This document shows positions 23,953 through 34,333 of a stretch of DNA of 64,000 nucleotides, piece by piece. The stretch spans positions 13,435,501 to 13,499,500 of the forward strand of contig CAMTDV010000013.1 in assembly GCA_947069175.1 (NCBI GenBank), read 5' to 3'. How positions within the stretch are numbered: position 1 is the first letter of the stretch; each line of letters begins with the position of its first letter. The DNA is from Scalesia atractyloides (Eukaryota > Streptophyta > Magnoliopsida > Asterales > Asteraceae). Below the pieces are notes generated by a model that ran no database searches, was not told the DNA's origin, and was given only the letters and a program-made list of their open reading frames with translations. The translations under genes were made by a program, and so were the position numbers.

Positions 23953-25278
23953 TGTCACACCCCAACCGATGGAGGATACATCGGAGTGAGACGAATTAGA
24001 TTTCTCAAGGCATCATAACACTATTCACAACAATATTTAAATTAAAATTCATTTCATTTCATAGATCAATTGTCAAATACAACATAAATCGAAATACAAC
24101 ATTTTCAACAAAATTACAACATAAAAGCCTAACATTCTAGGTGTGTTTCTATGTCGTCCCTACTAGATTCATCAGCATCAACATCAACCTGTAACATGTT
24201 AAAACTATAGTTCAATACAAAAGTATTGGCGAGTACACAAGTTTAAGTACATAGCATAAGTATAAAAGAGTTTACTCAAATCCACATGGCAATTGTATAC
24301 AAGGTAGGCTAGCAGGCAATACTAATTGTCAAACCCAAGTGTCCACAAGACTGAATGTGTCCCTCGTCACACGAAGTAACGAGACTAAAGTATGAATAAG
24401 AATAAGAATCAGCTTAAGCTTAACAATACCCCGACGGGCGGTGTGCTACTCCTATAGCGCTATATATGTAAGTTGGGGCTAGCTAAGTTAATGACAAGAA
24501 GCATGTATAAATTTAGCATGTGCCAAAGCATAACAATAAGCATGTATGAAAGATTGAGTGCATAAAGCATGTAGTGTGTGTATTTGTGTGTTTTTGTATG
24601 TTAACATGTTACAACCCAAATTGTGTAAAAGGTAAATGGGTCAAGTGTACTCACGGTTTTGCAAGCTTTCACTTGTTACTTCTCGAAGGGTTTGGAGGGT
24701 TGGAGGAACGCCAAGTTATCTTTTGAAAGCCTTGAACCTTTAGATAGAGAGCGCTTTAGAGCTTTAGAGAGAAGAGAGAAGTGTTTGAGGTGTGAAATGA
24801 GAGTGGGAGGAGATGGGTATTTATAGTTGAGGTTTGGGGGTTGAGTTAGGTGAGTATTAAATTCAAGAAACACAATCCAACAAACACAAAATGGACCAAT
24901 CCATGGGCAAGAAACCACGTTCTCCAGATTATGCTATTTTTAGTCCTTGAACTTGGTTTATCTTACATTTCATGGTAAAACTTGATATTTTCGCATGTTT
25001 TCAAGTGTATAATGTATATGTAAGTATATTTTAGGTATCAAGTATGAATGTATGAGTATTTGCACGTATAACAAGTATTGGTTTGTATGTAAACACGTAT
25101 TTAACAATTAAATGCATTTAAGACAAGTATGTATCAGGTGTGAATTTTATTACGATCAAAGTCTCGGATTATAAGATTGGGAAATGAATTACGAATGCGA
25201 TACGAATACAAGATTCCATAAATAGAAATACGATTACACTTTCTAATTAAGGAAAGTACGAAAAAGCGAGGCGTTACA
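23953..25278 (-). mobile_element. Solo LTR nested in a related LTR, TAAAG target duplication
   Basis: On the minus strand it runs from TGTAACGCCTCGC (25278) to GGGTGTGACA (23953), about 1326 bp. A TATAAATA box lies on the minus strand near 24815-24822. It is flanked by the 5 bp direct repeat TAAAG (23948-23952 and 25279-25283), the standard LTR-element duplication. No internal region is present, so it is a solo LTR left by LTR-LTR recombination. The host sequence on both sides is another LTR of the same family. Confidence 0.85.
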
Positions 25279-26789
25279 TAAAGCATGTTGTGTGTATTTG
25301 TGTATTTTGTAAGTTAACATGTTACAGCCCAAATTGTGTAAAAGGAAAATGGGTCAAGTGTACTCACGGTTTTGCAAGCTTCCACTTGGTAATTCCGTGG
25401 AGAGTTTTGAAGGATGGAATGCCGAGTTATCCTACATAAAGAAAACGTAAGCGCGTAAGTATTCGGATGATAGCGGAGGATTGGGAATTTAAATACACCA
25501 AAGTATGTATACGAGAAAGTAATTATCCAGACTTAATACTCATTTTTTGACACTACGAATCCCATTTGGGTCGATGTGTTTTCATGGGTTGGATACGATT
25601 AGAATCGTAACGAGAAATTAAGTACTTAGATGATATAACTTAGTACCATGACAAACAATCATTAGATTATCGTCAAGGTTCGGTTAGTATATATTATAAT
25701 ATAGTAATAAGTAGATCATATTTATCATGGAAGTTGAACTCATGCATGGAGGTAGGAGGATAACCTTCCTTTAACCTTTTTCGTATTGTTCACCAATGCA
25801 CAAGTTGTCGCAAGAACAAGGATGGTCATGAATAAGTTAAAATGAAAATAAAAGTTGTAGAATATTCAAAATCATCAAGCGAGGTGGTAGATTGAAGGTA
25901 GGATAACCAAGGCTTCCAAGTAATCACACACTACCAACTCAAGTCTCGTTACAAGAACAAACTTGGAAGGATACAACACTTATGGGTTAAAACCCTATTA
26001 AAACGGAAAGTTTCTTACACTTGTAACCTCAAATATGGTGATGTTCCATATTGGTTTTCCATGGAAACCTATGTAAACACTCCTAAAGTTGTTCCAAGTG
26101 TTAAGAAGGAAGAAAAGAGTAAAGAAGTGAAGTAGAGGTGAGTTAGAACTCACTTTGAAAGCCTTAAACTTTCTGATTAGGAGCGGCGTTTAGTGAGGTT
26201 GAGAGAAGAATTTGTGAGGTGCAAAGTGAGTGTGGAAGGAGGTGGGTTTTTATAGTTGAGGTTTGGGGGTGAGTTAGGTGAGGAATAAATGCAAGAAACA
26301 CACTAAACAAACACACTTTTGCCCAATCCATGAGCTGATTGCAACATTCTACGGATTATGCCCTCTGGCGGGCCGCGAGAGGTATAGAGTAAGATGGTCG
26401 CAGGGCGCGAGAGGCTCCGGGCCAGAAACTTGTTTGATTTTTGTCACTTTTAGTCCCTAAACTTGGTTTTTCCTTCATTTCATGCTAGAACTTGATATTT
26501 TGGCATGTTTTTAAGTGTATAACATATATGTAAGTATATTTTGAGTATCAAGTATGAATGTATAAGTATTTGCACGTATAACAAGTATCGGTTTGTATGT
26601 AAACATGTATTAAACGATTGAATGCATGTAAAAAAAGATATATATCAAGTATGAATTTTATTACGATCAAAGTCTCATATTACAAGACAAGGAAAAGAAA
26701 TACGAATGCGATACGAATACAAGTTTCTGTAAATAGAAATACGATTACACTTTCTAATTAAGGAAAGTACAAAAAAACGAGGCGTTACA
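25279..26789 (-). mobile_element. Outer LTR, proximal part
   Basis: Read on the minus strand it starts TGTAACGCCTCG at 26789. It has GC-rich dyads (GGCGGGCCGCGAGAGG and GCAGGGCGCGAGAGGC, 26355-26415) and a CTATAAAAAC box near 26250. It continues to 25279, where the nested solo LTR interrupts it. Its middle (about 25430-26150) is not present in the nested copy, and the nested copy lacks the GC-rich dyads. Confidence 0.75.
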
Positions 26790-26885
26790 CCAATTCCACC
26801 ACACTACCCCACCTATCGACCACCACAACCCCACTGCACCCACCATCACCACTGCACCCAAATCACTAATGTTCATCACCCACAA
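26790..26885. other. CACC-rich tract
   Basis: Low-complexity continuation of the tract at 23113-23390. It ends where the minus-strand LTR of the gag-only element begins. Confidence 0.6.
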
Positions 26886-27383
26886 TGTCACACCCCGGGT
26901 TTCCTATCCAGATCCTTACACTGGTGGGCCTGGATGGGGAGTATTGTGACGTAAGTTGATAGCATCAATGTCGATTAAACACGGCACAGCGAAAGTCTTG
27001 GAGTAAAATTAATTATTACAAACCGAATGTTCGAGATACAAAATAATATACAGGTTCGTAATAGAAGATCCACAGGTAGATCGTAAAATGTACAAAGAAA
27101 GAATATAAAACAGACTTTAGGGCGGATCTAAAATAATAACGAAATGGTTCGGTAAATAAATGGATTTTATTTGAGATTAATACTTTTAATTAACAAACTT
27201 CATAGGATTTTTAAATTTATTTTTGTGAGTTTAAGGCCATTTTCTAACTTTAAAAATATTATTTTTAAGTTTTTTTTTAATTGATTTTTAAATTAAATAA
27301 ATAAATAAAAAGAAAATAAAAATTTTGACTTTTTGACCGTTGACCGGCCGTTGAACGTTGACCGGTCGGACTGTGGAAATGTT

Positions 27384-27457
27384 GTGCGCTGAGTGAGGTT
27401 CGAACCCGGGACCTCTCGTACGCGTGCACGCAGCTCTACCAACTGAGCTACGTGTCT
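27384..27457 (-). ncRNA. tRNA-like module 1 (3' LTR copy)
   Basis: The minus strand has a perfect box A (TAGCTCAGTTGG), a box-B-like GGTTCGAACCT 32 bases later, and a D-arm with stem GCTC/GAGC. The 3' half AGAGGTCCCGGGTTCGAACC is typical of plant tRNA genes; it looks most like tRNA-Ala, with a possible CGC anticodon. Acceptor and T stems no longer pair, so it is tRNA-derived rather than a functional tRNA gene. A T-run follows at 27322-27318 (minus). It lies on the sense strand of the LTR, downstream of the TATA box. Confidence 0.7.
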
Positions 27458-27553
27458 AACCCGAAATATTCTATGTTTTAATTATATATATATATATATC
27501 ACTTAAATGTTAATTTATTTGGTTTATATTAAAAAGGGTTTATATGTCGAACC

Positions 27554-27629
27554 GGTTGCAGGGACCCGGAGTCGAACTCGGGTCCTTCGGTTTGTAAGCG
27601 CACAGCCCAACCAGTTGGGCTGTGTGTCT
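27554..27629 (-). ncRNA. tRNA-like module 2 (3' LTR copy)
   Basis: The minus strand has a box-A-like CAGCCCAACTGG, a box-B-like AGTTCGACTCC, and a D-arm lengthened to an 8 bp perfect stem (CACAGCCC/GGGCTGTG, 27601-27624). The T-arm region forms GACCCG/CGGGTC. The anticodon region (CTTACAAA) is nearest tRNA-Val (TAC) but does not make a clean stem. A TTTTT run, a potential Pol III terminator, lies 19 bases downstream on the minus strand (27535-27531). Confidence 0.7.
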
Positions 27630-27724
27630 AATCTGTTTAACTTATGGTTTATATTATTCTTATAAACTTACTGTGACTTGATCTGATTCAGTTTTAAACA
27701 TTTTGGTTTTAATTCGGAAAGTCG

Positions 27725-27796
27725 GTGCGTTGTAAGGTTCGAACTCGTGACGTGCGCTGTGTGATTGCACACAGTCCACCGCTGGACTGTGTGTCT
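27725..27796 (-). ncRNA. tRNA-like module 3 (3' LTR copy)
   Basis: The minus strand has a box-A-like CAGTCCAGCGG and a box-B-like AGTTCGAACCT. The D-arm is lengthened to a 10 bp perfect stem (CACACAGTCC/GGACTGTGTG, 27768-27793). Like modules 1 and 2 it is preceded on the minus strand by TTAGACAC. The three modules are spaced about 170 bp apart. Confidence 0.65.
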
Positions 27797-28656
27797 AACC
27801 CGGTTTAATATCCTGTTTTAATTAAACTTATACACAATGTTCGACTTCGTCTTCTTCATTCATGAAGACACAGACAAAGATGTTCGACTGTTCTTGTTTA
27901 AGTCGTTCGACGAACATATAATTGATTGAAATGTAATGGATAAAGAGAGTTACGGATTCGAATGTACGAACAGGATGTTTTTCTCAGAATTCCGGCAAGG
28001 GTCGTCGGCTCTGATTTGTGAATTCCGTCTGAGTGGATCAATTAACAGTTTTGATCAATGAGTTGTGAAATTAAGTGACTAAACAAGAGATATCAGGGGG
28101 TTTAGATGATTGTACCGATTTACAGTGTGATTTCGGAATTTCCAGAGATTTTCCGGCGAGTGCAGAATTTCCGGCAACGTCGTCTGGAACCGATTCTGGT
28201 TGAAGGATTGAAGTTAGTATATGTCTAACAATGGGTTGAAAATGAAAGAGTCGAGAAATTTACCGATTTGGTGTAAGTCTCGGTTTTCCGATGAAAGTCC
28301 GGCGAGTGCATAATTTCTCCGGCGAGTGCCAAGACTTCGATAAATTGTGCGATTTTGAGCGAAAAGATTACCAGAGACTTGGGTGTGTATTTATAGGGAA
28401 GAAACAGAACGAATCGAGTCCGAATTTGATCTTGATTCGTGGTCAAAACTTTTCCGGCGGTTATGACTGGGATTGCGGGATTAGACATCGGTTATAACCG
28501 ATGTCGAAGTTAATACACGCGTTCAGTCAAAGGAAACGGTCGAAGTCTCGCGAAATCGTCGGTAATTCCGGCGACTGCGGATTGGGCGCGCTGATTACTA
28601 AATTTGATTTCGAGTTTTATTATAAATATTATTTGTTTTAATAGTTATCACAAACG

Positions 28657-28731
28657 AGTCAAGTGGCGGAGTGGTGAGATGTTTGTTTGTTTGATCCGGC
28701 TGACCCGGGTTCGAAACCCGGCAGCTTGATT
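28657..28731 (+). ncRNA. tRNA-like module 4, antisense (3' LTR copy)
   Basis: On the plus strand, opposite to the LTR sense, AGTCAAG and CTTGATT can pair as a 7 bp acceptor-like stem. TGGCGGAGTGGT matches box A of Ser/Leu-type tRNAs. CCGGGTTCGAAACCCGG is a perfect T arm with a 5 bp stem and a TTCGAAA loop. T-runs at 28730-28733 and 28735-28741 could stop Pol III. The variable region is odd (GTTTGTTTGTTTG), so it is a tRNA relic or a tRNA-like element rather than a standard gene. Confidence 0.7.
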
Positions 28732-28912
28732 TTATTTTTTTAGCACTTGTTTTTACCATTTAATGATTATAGTTTTTAAATTCTAAAATGTTTATTAATT
28801 ATGTATTGTTTAAAATTAAAATGAACCATTTATACGCAACAAAAATTATAACTGACTATTCGATTAATAAACGAAGCGGGTTTTGGAAACCCGTTTTTCG
28901 ACGGATGTTACA

Positions 28913-29745
28913 GTATCCCCTACTTTTAGAAATTTCGTCCCGAAATTTAAGTAGTAGTGGTATATTTGACTTGAAGGGAGGATGTTTTAATTTGACAATT
29001 TCATAACTAGAAGAGGGTGAGAGTTTAAATCTTATTTGAGGCGGTAACGTTCCTAGTAAGGGTTGAATACCCGGCTACAGGAATCGCTTTTTGATGCCTA
29101 AAGTATAAGAATACGGAACATGGATAAACAGAGTTGATTGACTAAGTATGATTTTATGCATATGAGTTTTGAGAGATTTGATACGTTTGGAAAGATAAGG
29201 TTATATCATATAATAAAACTTCAACCATGACGATACTAAAACCTACATGGAACTTGTCATAACCGCCTGACAATGCTTTTGATCCTTTGACAAAAATACT
29301 TATATATAGGAAGTACCAGCGGCGTATCCACCATATTTTTGTCAAATTTTCATTGGCTTTGTCAGTAAGTTATGATTAGTTCTATGTAACTCTAAAATCT
29401 ACAAAACAAACACAACAACCAAAACTTGAGTCTCAAATCTGAAAGAATACATGACTGAATGATGACAGTACCTCTCTCGTTTGTTATGATGAAGGGGTTA
29501 GTCTATGTAAAAGTGAGACACAACCCAACTTCTTTGAATGATGAGATTGAGATACGTCGAGATGTATGATGTTATGAATGTTAAATCAGTGAGTATAAAA
29601 CAAAACTCAAATAGTAATTCGCATTAAGATTCTTGGATACATAAATTTCAAATTTATAATTGAGATACGTAGAGATTGAGATAACATAAAGAAAACATAA
29701 AAACTAGACGGTTGGAGTTGAGTCTTGATTCTTGGTGAGGGAAGA
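28913..29745 (-). other. 3' non-coding tail and polypurine tract of gag-only element
   Basis: No pol sequence. Next to the LTR the minus strand reads AAAAGTAGGGGATAC, a purine-rich tract in the position of the plus-strand primer. Just upstream is the palindromic block AATTTCGGGACGAAATT. Confidence 0.6.
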
Positions 29746-31093
29746 CTAGTTGGGTGGTTCGTTTGGGCCGTTATTATCTTCAACAGGATTGGCGTTGATG
29801 TTGTAAGCTCTTCCTCTTGCTGGTGGTGGAGCTGGGTTTGCTTGATTTGCTTGGTTAACTGGGTTTGCTTGAGCTTGGGCGTTTATGATGTTAACCAATC
29901 GAGGACACGTGTTTCTAAAATGGGTAGGGTCGCCACAATTAAAACAAGCTCGAACATATGGAAACATGGGGTATTGGGGTTGTTGATAAGTTTGGATCAT
30001 GCTTGGAGTAGGGGTGAGGTTTGGTTTTGAGAGGTGCGGCAAACCTTGCTCAAATGACCATAGCGTCCACAATTCGCACATAGTCGACAAGGTAAGGTAG
30101 ATGGATGGTGATAAAAACAGGTGTTGCATTGAGGGTGAGGTCCAAAGTAAGGTTTCTTATTTGGTTACGTTGCGGTGGGTGCTACTTGAGTGATTGGGAT
30201 AGCTTGGAGGGGTACGGCTTGTGAGGTTGGTTGATTGCGTTGGGTGACAGCGAAAGTTTGCCCATCTCGTTTTCTCTTAGAAATGGGTTGAGAAGGGGAT
30301 TCGGTTTGGGTGGATTTTGAGGTTTCAGTTGATGCTTTATCCTTCTTCTTCTCCTCCTTGAAGTCCTTATTCCGTATGCGGTTTTCGGTGAGCTCTGTAG
30401 CTAACTCCATTGCTGCTTCCAAAGTTGCAGGTGTGGTACTTATTACAGGGTCTTGAATTTTTTAAGGAAGACCTCGAATGTAGTTCTCGATCAAACGGTA
30501 GAGAGGAGTGAACAAGTTGGGGACCATCTGATTCAACTCAAGAAATCTCTTGTTGTATGTGGTGTGGTCGCCCTCCTTTTGTTTCAAAGAATGGAACTCA
30601 TCCTCTAATTTCTTGATTTCGCTTCTTGGACAGAAGCGTCTTGTCATGACCTCCCTCAATTCTTCCCAAGTCAAAGTCATAGCATTCCTAGTACCTCGCT
30701 TGGCCTTCTCTGTATTCCACCATGTAAGTGCTACTCCAAACAAACGACCAGTAGCATATCGCACCTTGCGATCATCGGGGTAATCGCAATTGAGAAAGGT
30801 GTTTTCCATCTCCTCAAACCAATGGAGGAGAGCGGTGACACCTTCAGTCCCTTCGTATTTTGTAGGATCGCAGGATTTGAAATGCTTGAAGGTGCATTTA
30901 GTGGCTTTGGGGGGAGGATTGACAATGTTTTGATCTTCTTGGTGGCTTGGGTTGACGGGATTTGCGGTAAGGCTTGTTGAACTTGAACTACGATGTTGGG
31001 TATTACGGCCGCCATTTGTTGAGCGATTTGGGCAGCCATGCGCTCACGGGATTTTCCTGCTTTCATTTTTCTACGAGCGAGACTAGAAGACAT
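29746..31093 (-). pseudogene. Decayed gag of a Ty3-type non-autonomous element
   Basis: The reading frame is broken but can be followed over about 440 codons. It has an N-terminal basic segment from ATG at 31091-31093, then a retrotransposon gag domain (conserved ATWW-like block here LTWW, a WEEL block, then RRFCP). A Lys/Ser/Thr/Gln-rich linker follows, then two zinc-knuckle regions. The first is a C-rich CxxC/H segment near 30050-30130. The second is a clean CX2CX4HX4C (CFNCGDPTHFRNTC) near 29890-29950. Frameshifts are visible near 30960 and 30800, with stops near 30465 and 30165. The C-terminal RGRAYNINAN stretch is where protease would normally begin in related elements, but nothing follows. 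Gag coats the element RNA in virus-like particles; a partner element would have to supply the enzymes. Confidence 0.75.
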
Positions 31094-31923
31094 CTACAAG
31101 GAATACGCATCGAGAGTATGAGTTTGACGTTTTAGGTGTCATGTGTCGTATTTGGGAATGAACATTCATAAAATAAGTATAGAATAATAAATCTACTACA
31201 TCCATAGGATGTCTTGGGCTTTGCTCGTAATTTGGCCTTGCATGCCGCCATACTTCACCTTCGTAATCATGTGGGCCCCCATGATTACCGGGTTTTTCAT
31301 ATGGTTCGCATGTGTTAGCTTGGTAACGTACACTAAAACCCGGAGAAAATCGAGAAACATGTATGTAACGTATGATATTCGAAGTGCATCCAGGTGTGGA
31401 CACGGTGACACCTCAAAGTGGGGTTAGTTCGAACGAAGTTTGGTGTGGCATGCTTTGGCCTAATAGGTCCTTCGTACTCTCATCGTTAGTCCCCCGGTAG
31501 GCAAACTGGTCCGTTATATTGGATTTATACGAATGCCAACCTAGACAGGACGTTCCGACTACCGGTACTTGTACCCTTACAGTTACTACATGCCCGTCAT
31601 AGAACTCACTTTGATGAGATTGAAAAACGAAAAATGCGACAAAATCTTGAATAACGGAAGTATGAAGATGATTTAAATATGTGAACATTGAAATATGCGT
31701 GATGAATGTATATGTAAGCATGTTATGTTTGACTATAAGTATAACTCATTAAGTATCACACAAAATGATAGTGGGAGTGTTTGCATGCATTTGTGTATGT
31801 AATAAATACGAAACAAATAAACATCATGAGTTTGCATGCAACCACATAAACAATTAAAATCTAATCAACTATAGTATAGGCTCTAAGGGTCTAATAACCT
31901 ATCCTATATCCCTATAGTCAAAA
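31094..31923 (-). other. Untranslated leader of gag-only element
   Basis: About 830 bp between the primer binding site and the gag ATG. Open frames here (for example 31413-31721 and 31083-31403) show no known domain. They may be chance or an old extension of gag. Confidence 0.5.
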
Positions 31924-31935
31924 GCTCTGATACCA
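31924..31935 (-). promoter_or_regulatory. Primer binding site, initiator Met-tRNA type
   Basis: The minus strand reads TGGTATCAGAGC, the standard plant LTR-element site complementary to the 3' end of initiator Met-tRNA. It lies three bases after the LTR end at 31939 and fixes the element orientation as minus. Confidence 0.9.
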
Positions 31936-32342
31936 ATCTGTCACACCCCGACCCGCAGCAGAAATGGTGATCGGGGCATGATTGGGTTTTCATCAAAGCT
32001 CATGACATTTATTATAAAGTTTCATATTTATTATTTCTTTTTAAAGGAGAATCATTACAATCAATAATACAAATACAACATGTTCTATACATTTTTCAAG
32101 ACTTCATTAATTTTCTTCTAAGGCAATTTCCTATGTGTCCCTTGCTTCAACCTGTCCACCTGTATCATGTGTAAAAATAGGGTTTTAGGTCAACAAAAAG
32201 TTGAAAAGTGAATCCTATGAAAACATTTAAACGTGTTTATTGTATCGATTATAAAATAAAGTGCATAACCACATATGAGTAAACGTAGATGTAAATTTAA
32301 TCACAAAACACATAATATTAATTATTGTACACACATACACCA

Positions 32343-32462
32343 AATGATTGATTTTGAGGCACGCGATGTTCAACTCGTCTCCCACAAGGAACTGATGGAC
32401 CTAATGAATGATTTTGAGGCACGCGATGTTCAATTCGTCTCCCACGAGGAACTGATGGGCCT
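32343..32462. repeat. 60 bp tandem duplication in the foreign U5
   Basis: Two 60 bp units sharing TTTTGAGGCACGCGATGTTC and TCGTCTCCCAC. They differ at about four positions. Confidence 0.85.
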
Positions 32463-32971
32463 AATGTATTGATTTGCACGCACCTTGACTAAATGTAAAC
32501 ACACATTACAACAAACAATATTTACATTATAAGTTTAGATCATATAATGGTAATAGCACGAGTTTGAATAAGCGAATTAATTTAAGCGACACATGATACA
32601 CCCCAAAACATGAATAAAAAGGGGAATTTGTAAGAATTCACTCACATTGGGTGCTTTTCTTTTGATGACGTTGGATGGGCACGAGTTTTGAGATTTGATC
32701 GACGAGGAAGACTAACCTAAAATAATAACGAAATGGTTCGGTAAATAAATGGATTTTATTTGAGATTAATACTTTTAATTAACAAACTTCATAGGATTTT
32801 TAAATTTATTTTTGTGAGTTTAAGGCCATTTTCTAACTTTAAAAATATTATTTTTAAGTTTTTTTTAATTGATTTTTAAATTAAATAAATAAATAAAAAG
32901 AAAATAAAAATTTTGACTTTTTGACCGTTGACCGGCCATTGACCGTTGACCGGTCGGACTGTGGACATGTT

Positions 32972-33045
32972 GTGCGCTGAGTGAGGTTCGAACCCGGGAC
33001 CTCTCGTACGCGTGCACGCAGCTCTACCAACTGAGCTACGTGTCT
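32972..33045 (-). ncRNA. tRNA-like module 1 (5' LTR copy)
   Basis: Identical to the copy at 27384-27457 as read, including box A and box B. It would lie in the 5' leader of the element transcript. Confidence 0.7.
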
Positions 33046-33061
33046 AACCCGAAATATTCTA

Positions 33062-33104
<43 letters not shown>

Positions 33105-33155
33105 TTAAATGTTAATTTATTTGGTTTATATTAAAAAGGGTTTATATGTCGAACC

Positions 33156-33231
33156 GGTTGCAGGGACCCGGAGTCGAACTCGGGTCCTTCGGTTTGTAAG
33201 CGCACAGCCCAACCAGTTGGGCTGTGTGTCT
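33156..33231 (-). ncRNA. tRNA-like module 2 (5' LTR copy)
   Basis: Identical to the copy at 27554-27629 as read, with the 8 bp CACAGCCC/GGGCTGTG stem intact. It is separated from module 1 by a longer AT microsatellite than in the other copy. Confidence 0.7.
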
Positions 33232-33326
33232 AATCTGTTTAACTTATGGTTTATATTATTCTTATAAACTTACTGTGACTTGATCTGATTCAGTTTTAAA
33301 CATTTTGGTTTTAATTCGGAAAGTCG

Positions 33327-33398
33327 GTGCGTTGTAAGGTTCGAACTCGTGACGTGCGCTGTGTGATTGCACACAGTCCACCGCTGGACTGTGTGTCT
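33327..33398 (-). ncRNA. tRNA-like module 3 (5' LTR copy)
   Basis: Identical to the copy at 27725-27796 as read, with the 10 bp D-arm-like stem intact. Confidence 0.65.
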
Positions 33399-34258
33399 AA
33401 CCCGGTTTAATATCCTGTTTTAATTAAACTTATACACAATGTTCGACTTCGTCTTCTTCATTCATGAAGACACAGACAAAGATGTTCGACTGTTCTTGTT
33501 TAAGTGGTTCGACGAACATATAATTGATTGAAATGTAATGGATAAAGAGAGTTACGGATTCGAATGTACGAACAGGATGTTTTTCTCAGAATTCCGGCAA
33601 GGGTCGTCGGCTCTGATTTGTGAATTCCGTCTGAGTGGATCAATTAACAGTTTTGATCAATGAGTTGTGAAATTAAGTGACTAAACAAGAGATATCAGGG
33701 GGTTTAGATGATTGTACCGATTTACAGTGTGATTTCGGAATTTCCAGAGATTTTCCGGCGAGTGCAGAATTTCCGGCAACGTCGTCTGGAACCGATTCTG
33801 GTTGAAGGATTGAAGTTAGTATATGTCTAACAATGGGTTGAAAACGAAAGAGTCGAGAAATTTACCGATTTGGTGTAAGTCTCGGTTTTCCGATGAAAGT
33901 CCGTCGAGTGCAGAATTTCTCCGGCGAGTGCCAAGACTTCGATAAATTGTGCGATTTTGAGCGAAAAGATTACCAGAGACTTGGGTGTGTATTTATAGGG
34001 AAGAAACAGAACGAATCGAGTCCGAATTTGATCTTGATTCGTGGTCAAAACTTTTCCGGCGGTTATGACTGGGATTGCGGGATTAGACATCCGTTATAAC
34101 CGATGTCGAAGTTAATACACGCGTTCAGTCAAAGGAAACGGTCGAAGTCTCGCGAAATCGTTGGTAATTCCGGCGACTGCGGATTGGGCGCGCTGATTAC
34201 TGAATTTGATTTCGAGTTTTATTATAAATATTATTTGTTTTAATAGTTATCACAAACG

Positions 34259-34333
34259 AGTCAAGTGGCGGAGTGGTGAGATGTTTGTTTGTTTGATTCG
34301 GCTGACCCGGGTTCGAAACCCGGTAGCTTGATT
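34259..34333 (+). ncRNA. tRNA-like module 4, antisense (5' LTR copy)
   Basis: Matches 28657-28731 except for two C-to-T changes, one in the variable region (ATTCGG) and one just after the T arm (CGGTAGC). Acceptor-like stem, box A and T arm are kept, and T-runs follow. Confidence 0.7.

Larger units (their letters stand above)
26886..28912 (-). mobile_element. 3' LTR of gag-only element
   Basis: On the minus strand it starts TGTAACATCCGTCG at 28912 and ends GGGGTGTGACA at 26886. A TATAAATA box lies near 28390-28397 (minus). The last 242 bp (27127 to 26886) match the tails of the family C LTRs at 12110-12433 and 42980-43221 on the plus strand. The rest (28912 to 27128) matches the 5' LTR of the element. 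Confidence 0.75.

Noticed and set aside
27384..27796. Functional tRNA gene cluster
   Set aside because: Box A and B are good, but acceptor, anticodon and T stems do not form standard cloverleafs, and the sequences repeat inside both LTRs. They are called tRNA-like modules instead.
28225..28497. Opposed 68-87 codon ORFs, repeated at 33827-34099
   Set aside because: They are within the LTR around its TATA box. Their conservation reflects LTR identity only.
31413..31721. 102-codon minus-strand ORF as part of gag
   Set aside because: No gag motif. It lies between the primer binding site and the gag ATG. It could be an old extension, but I cannot support it.
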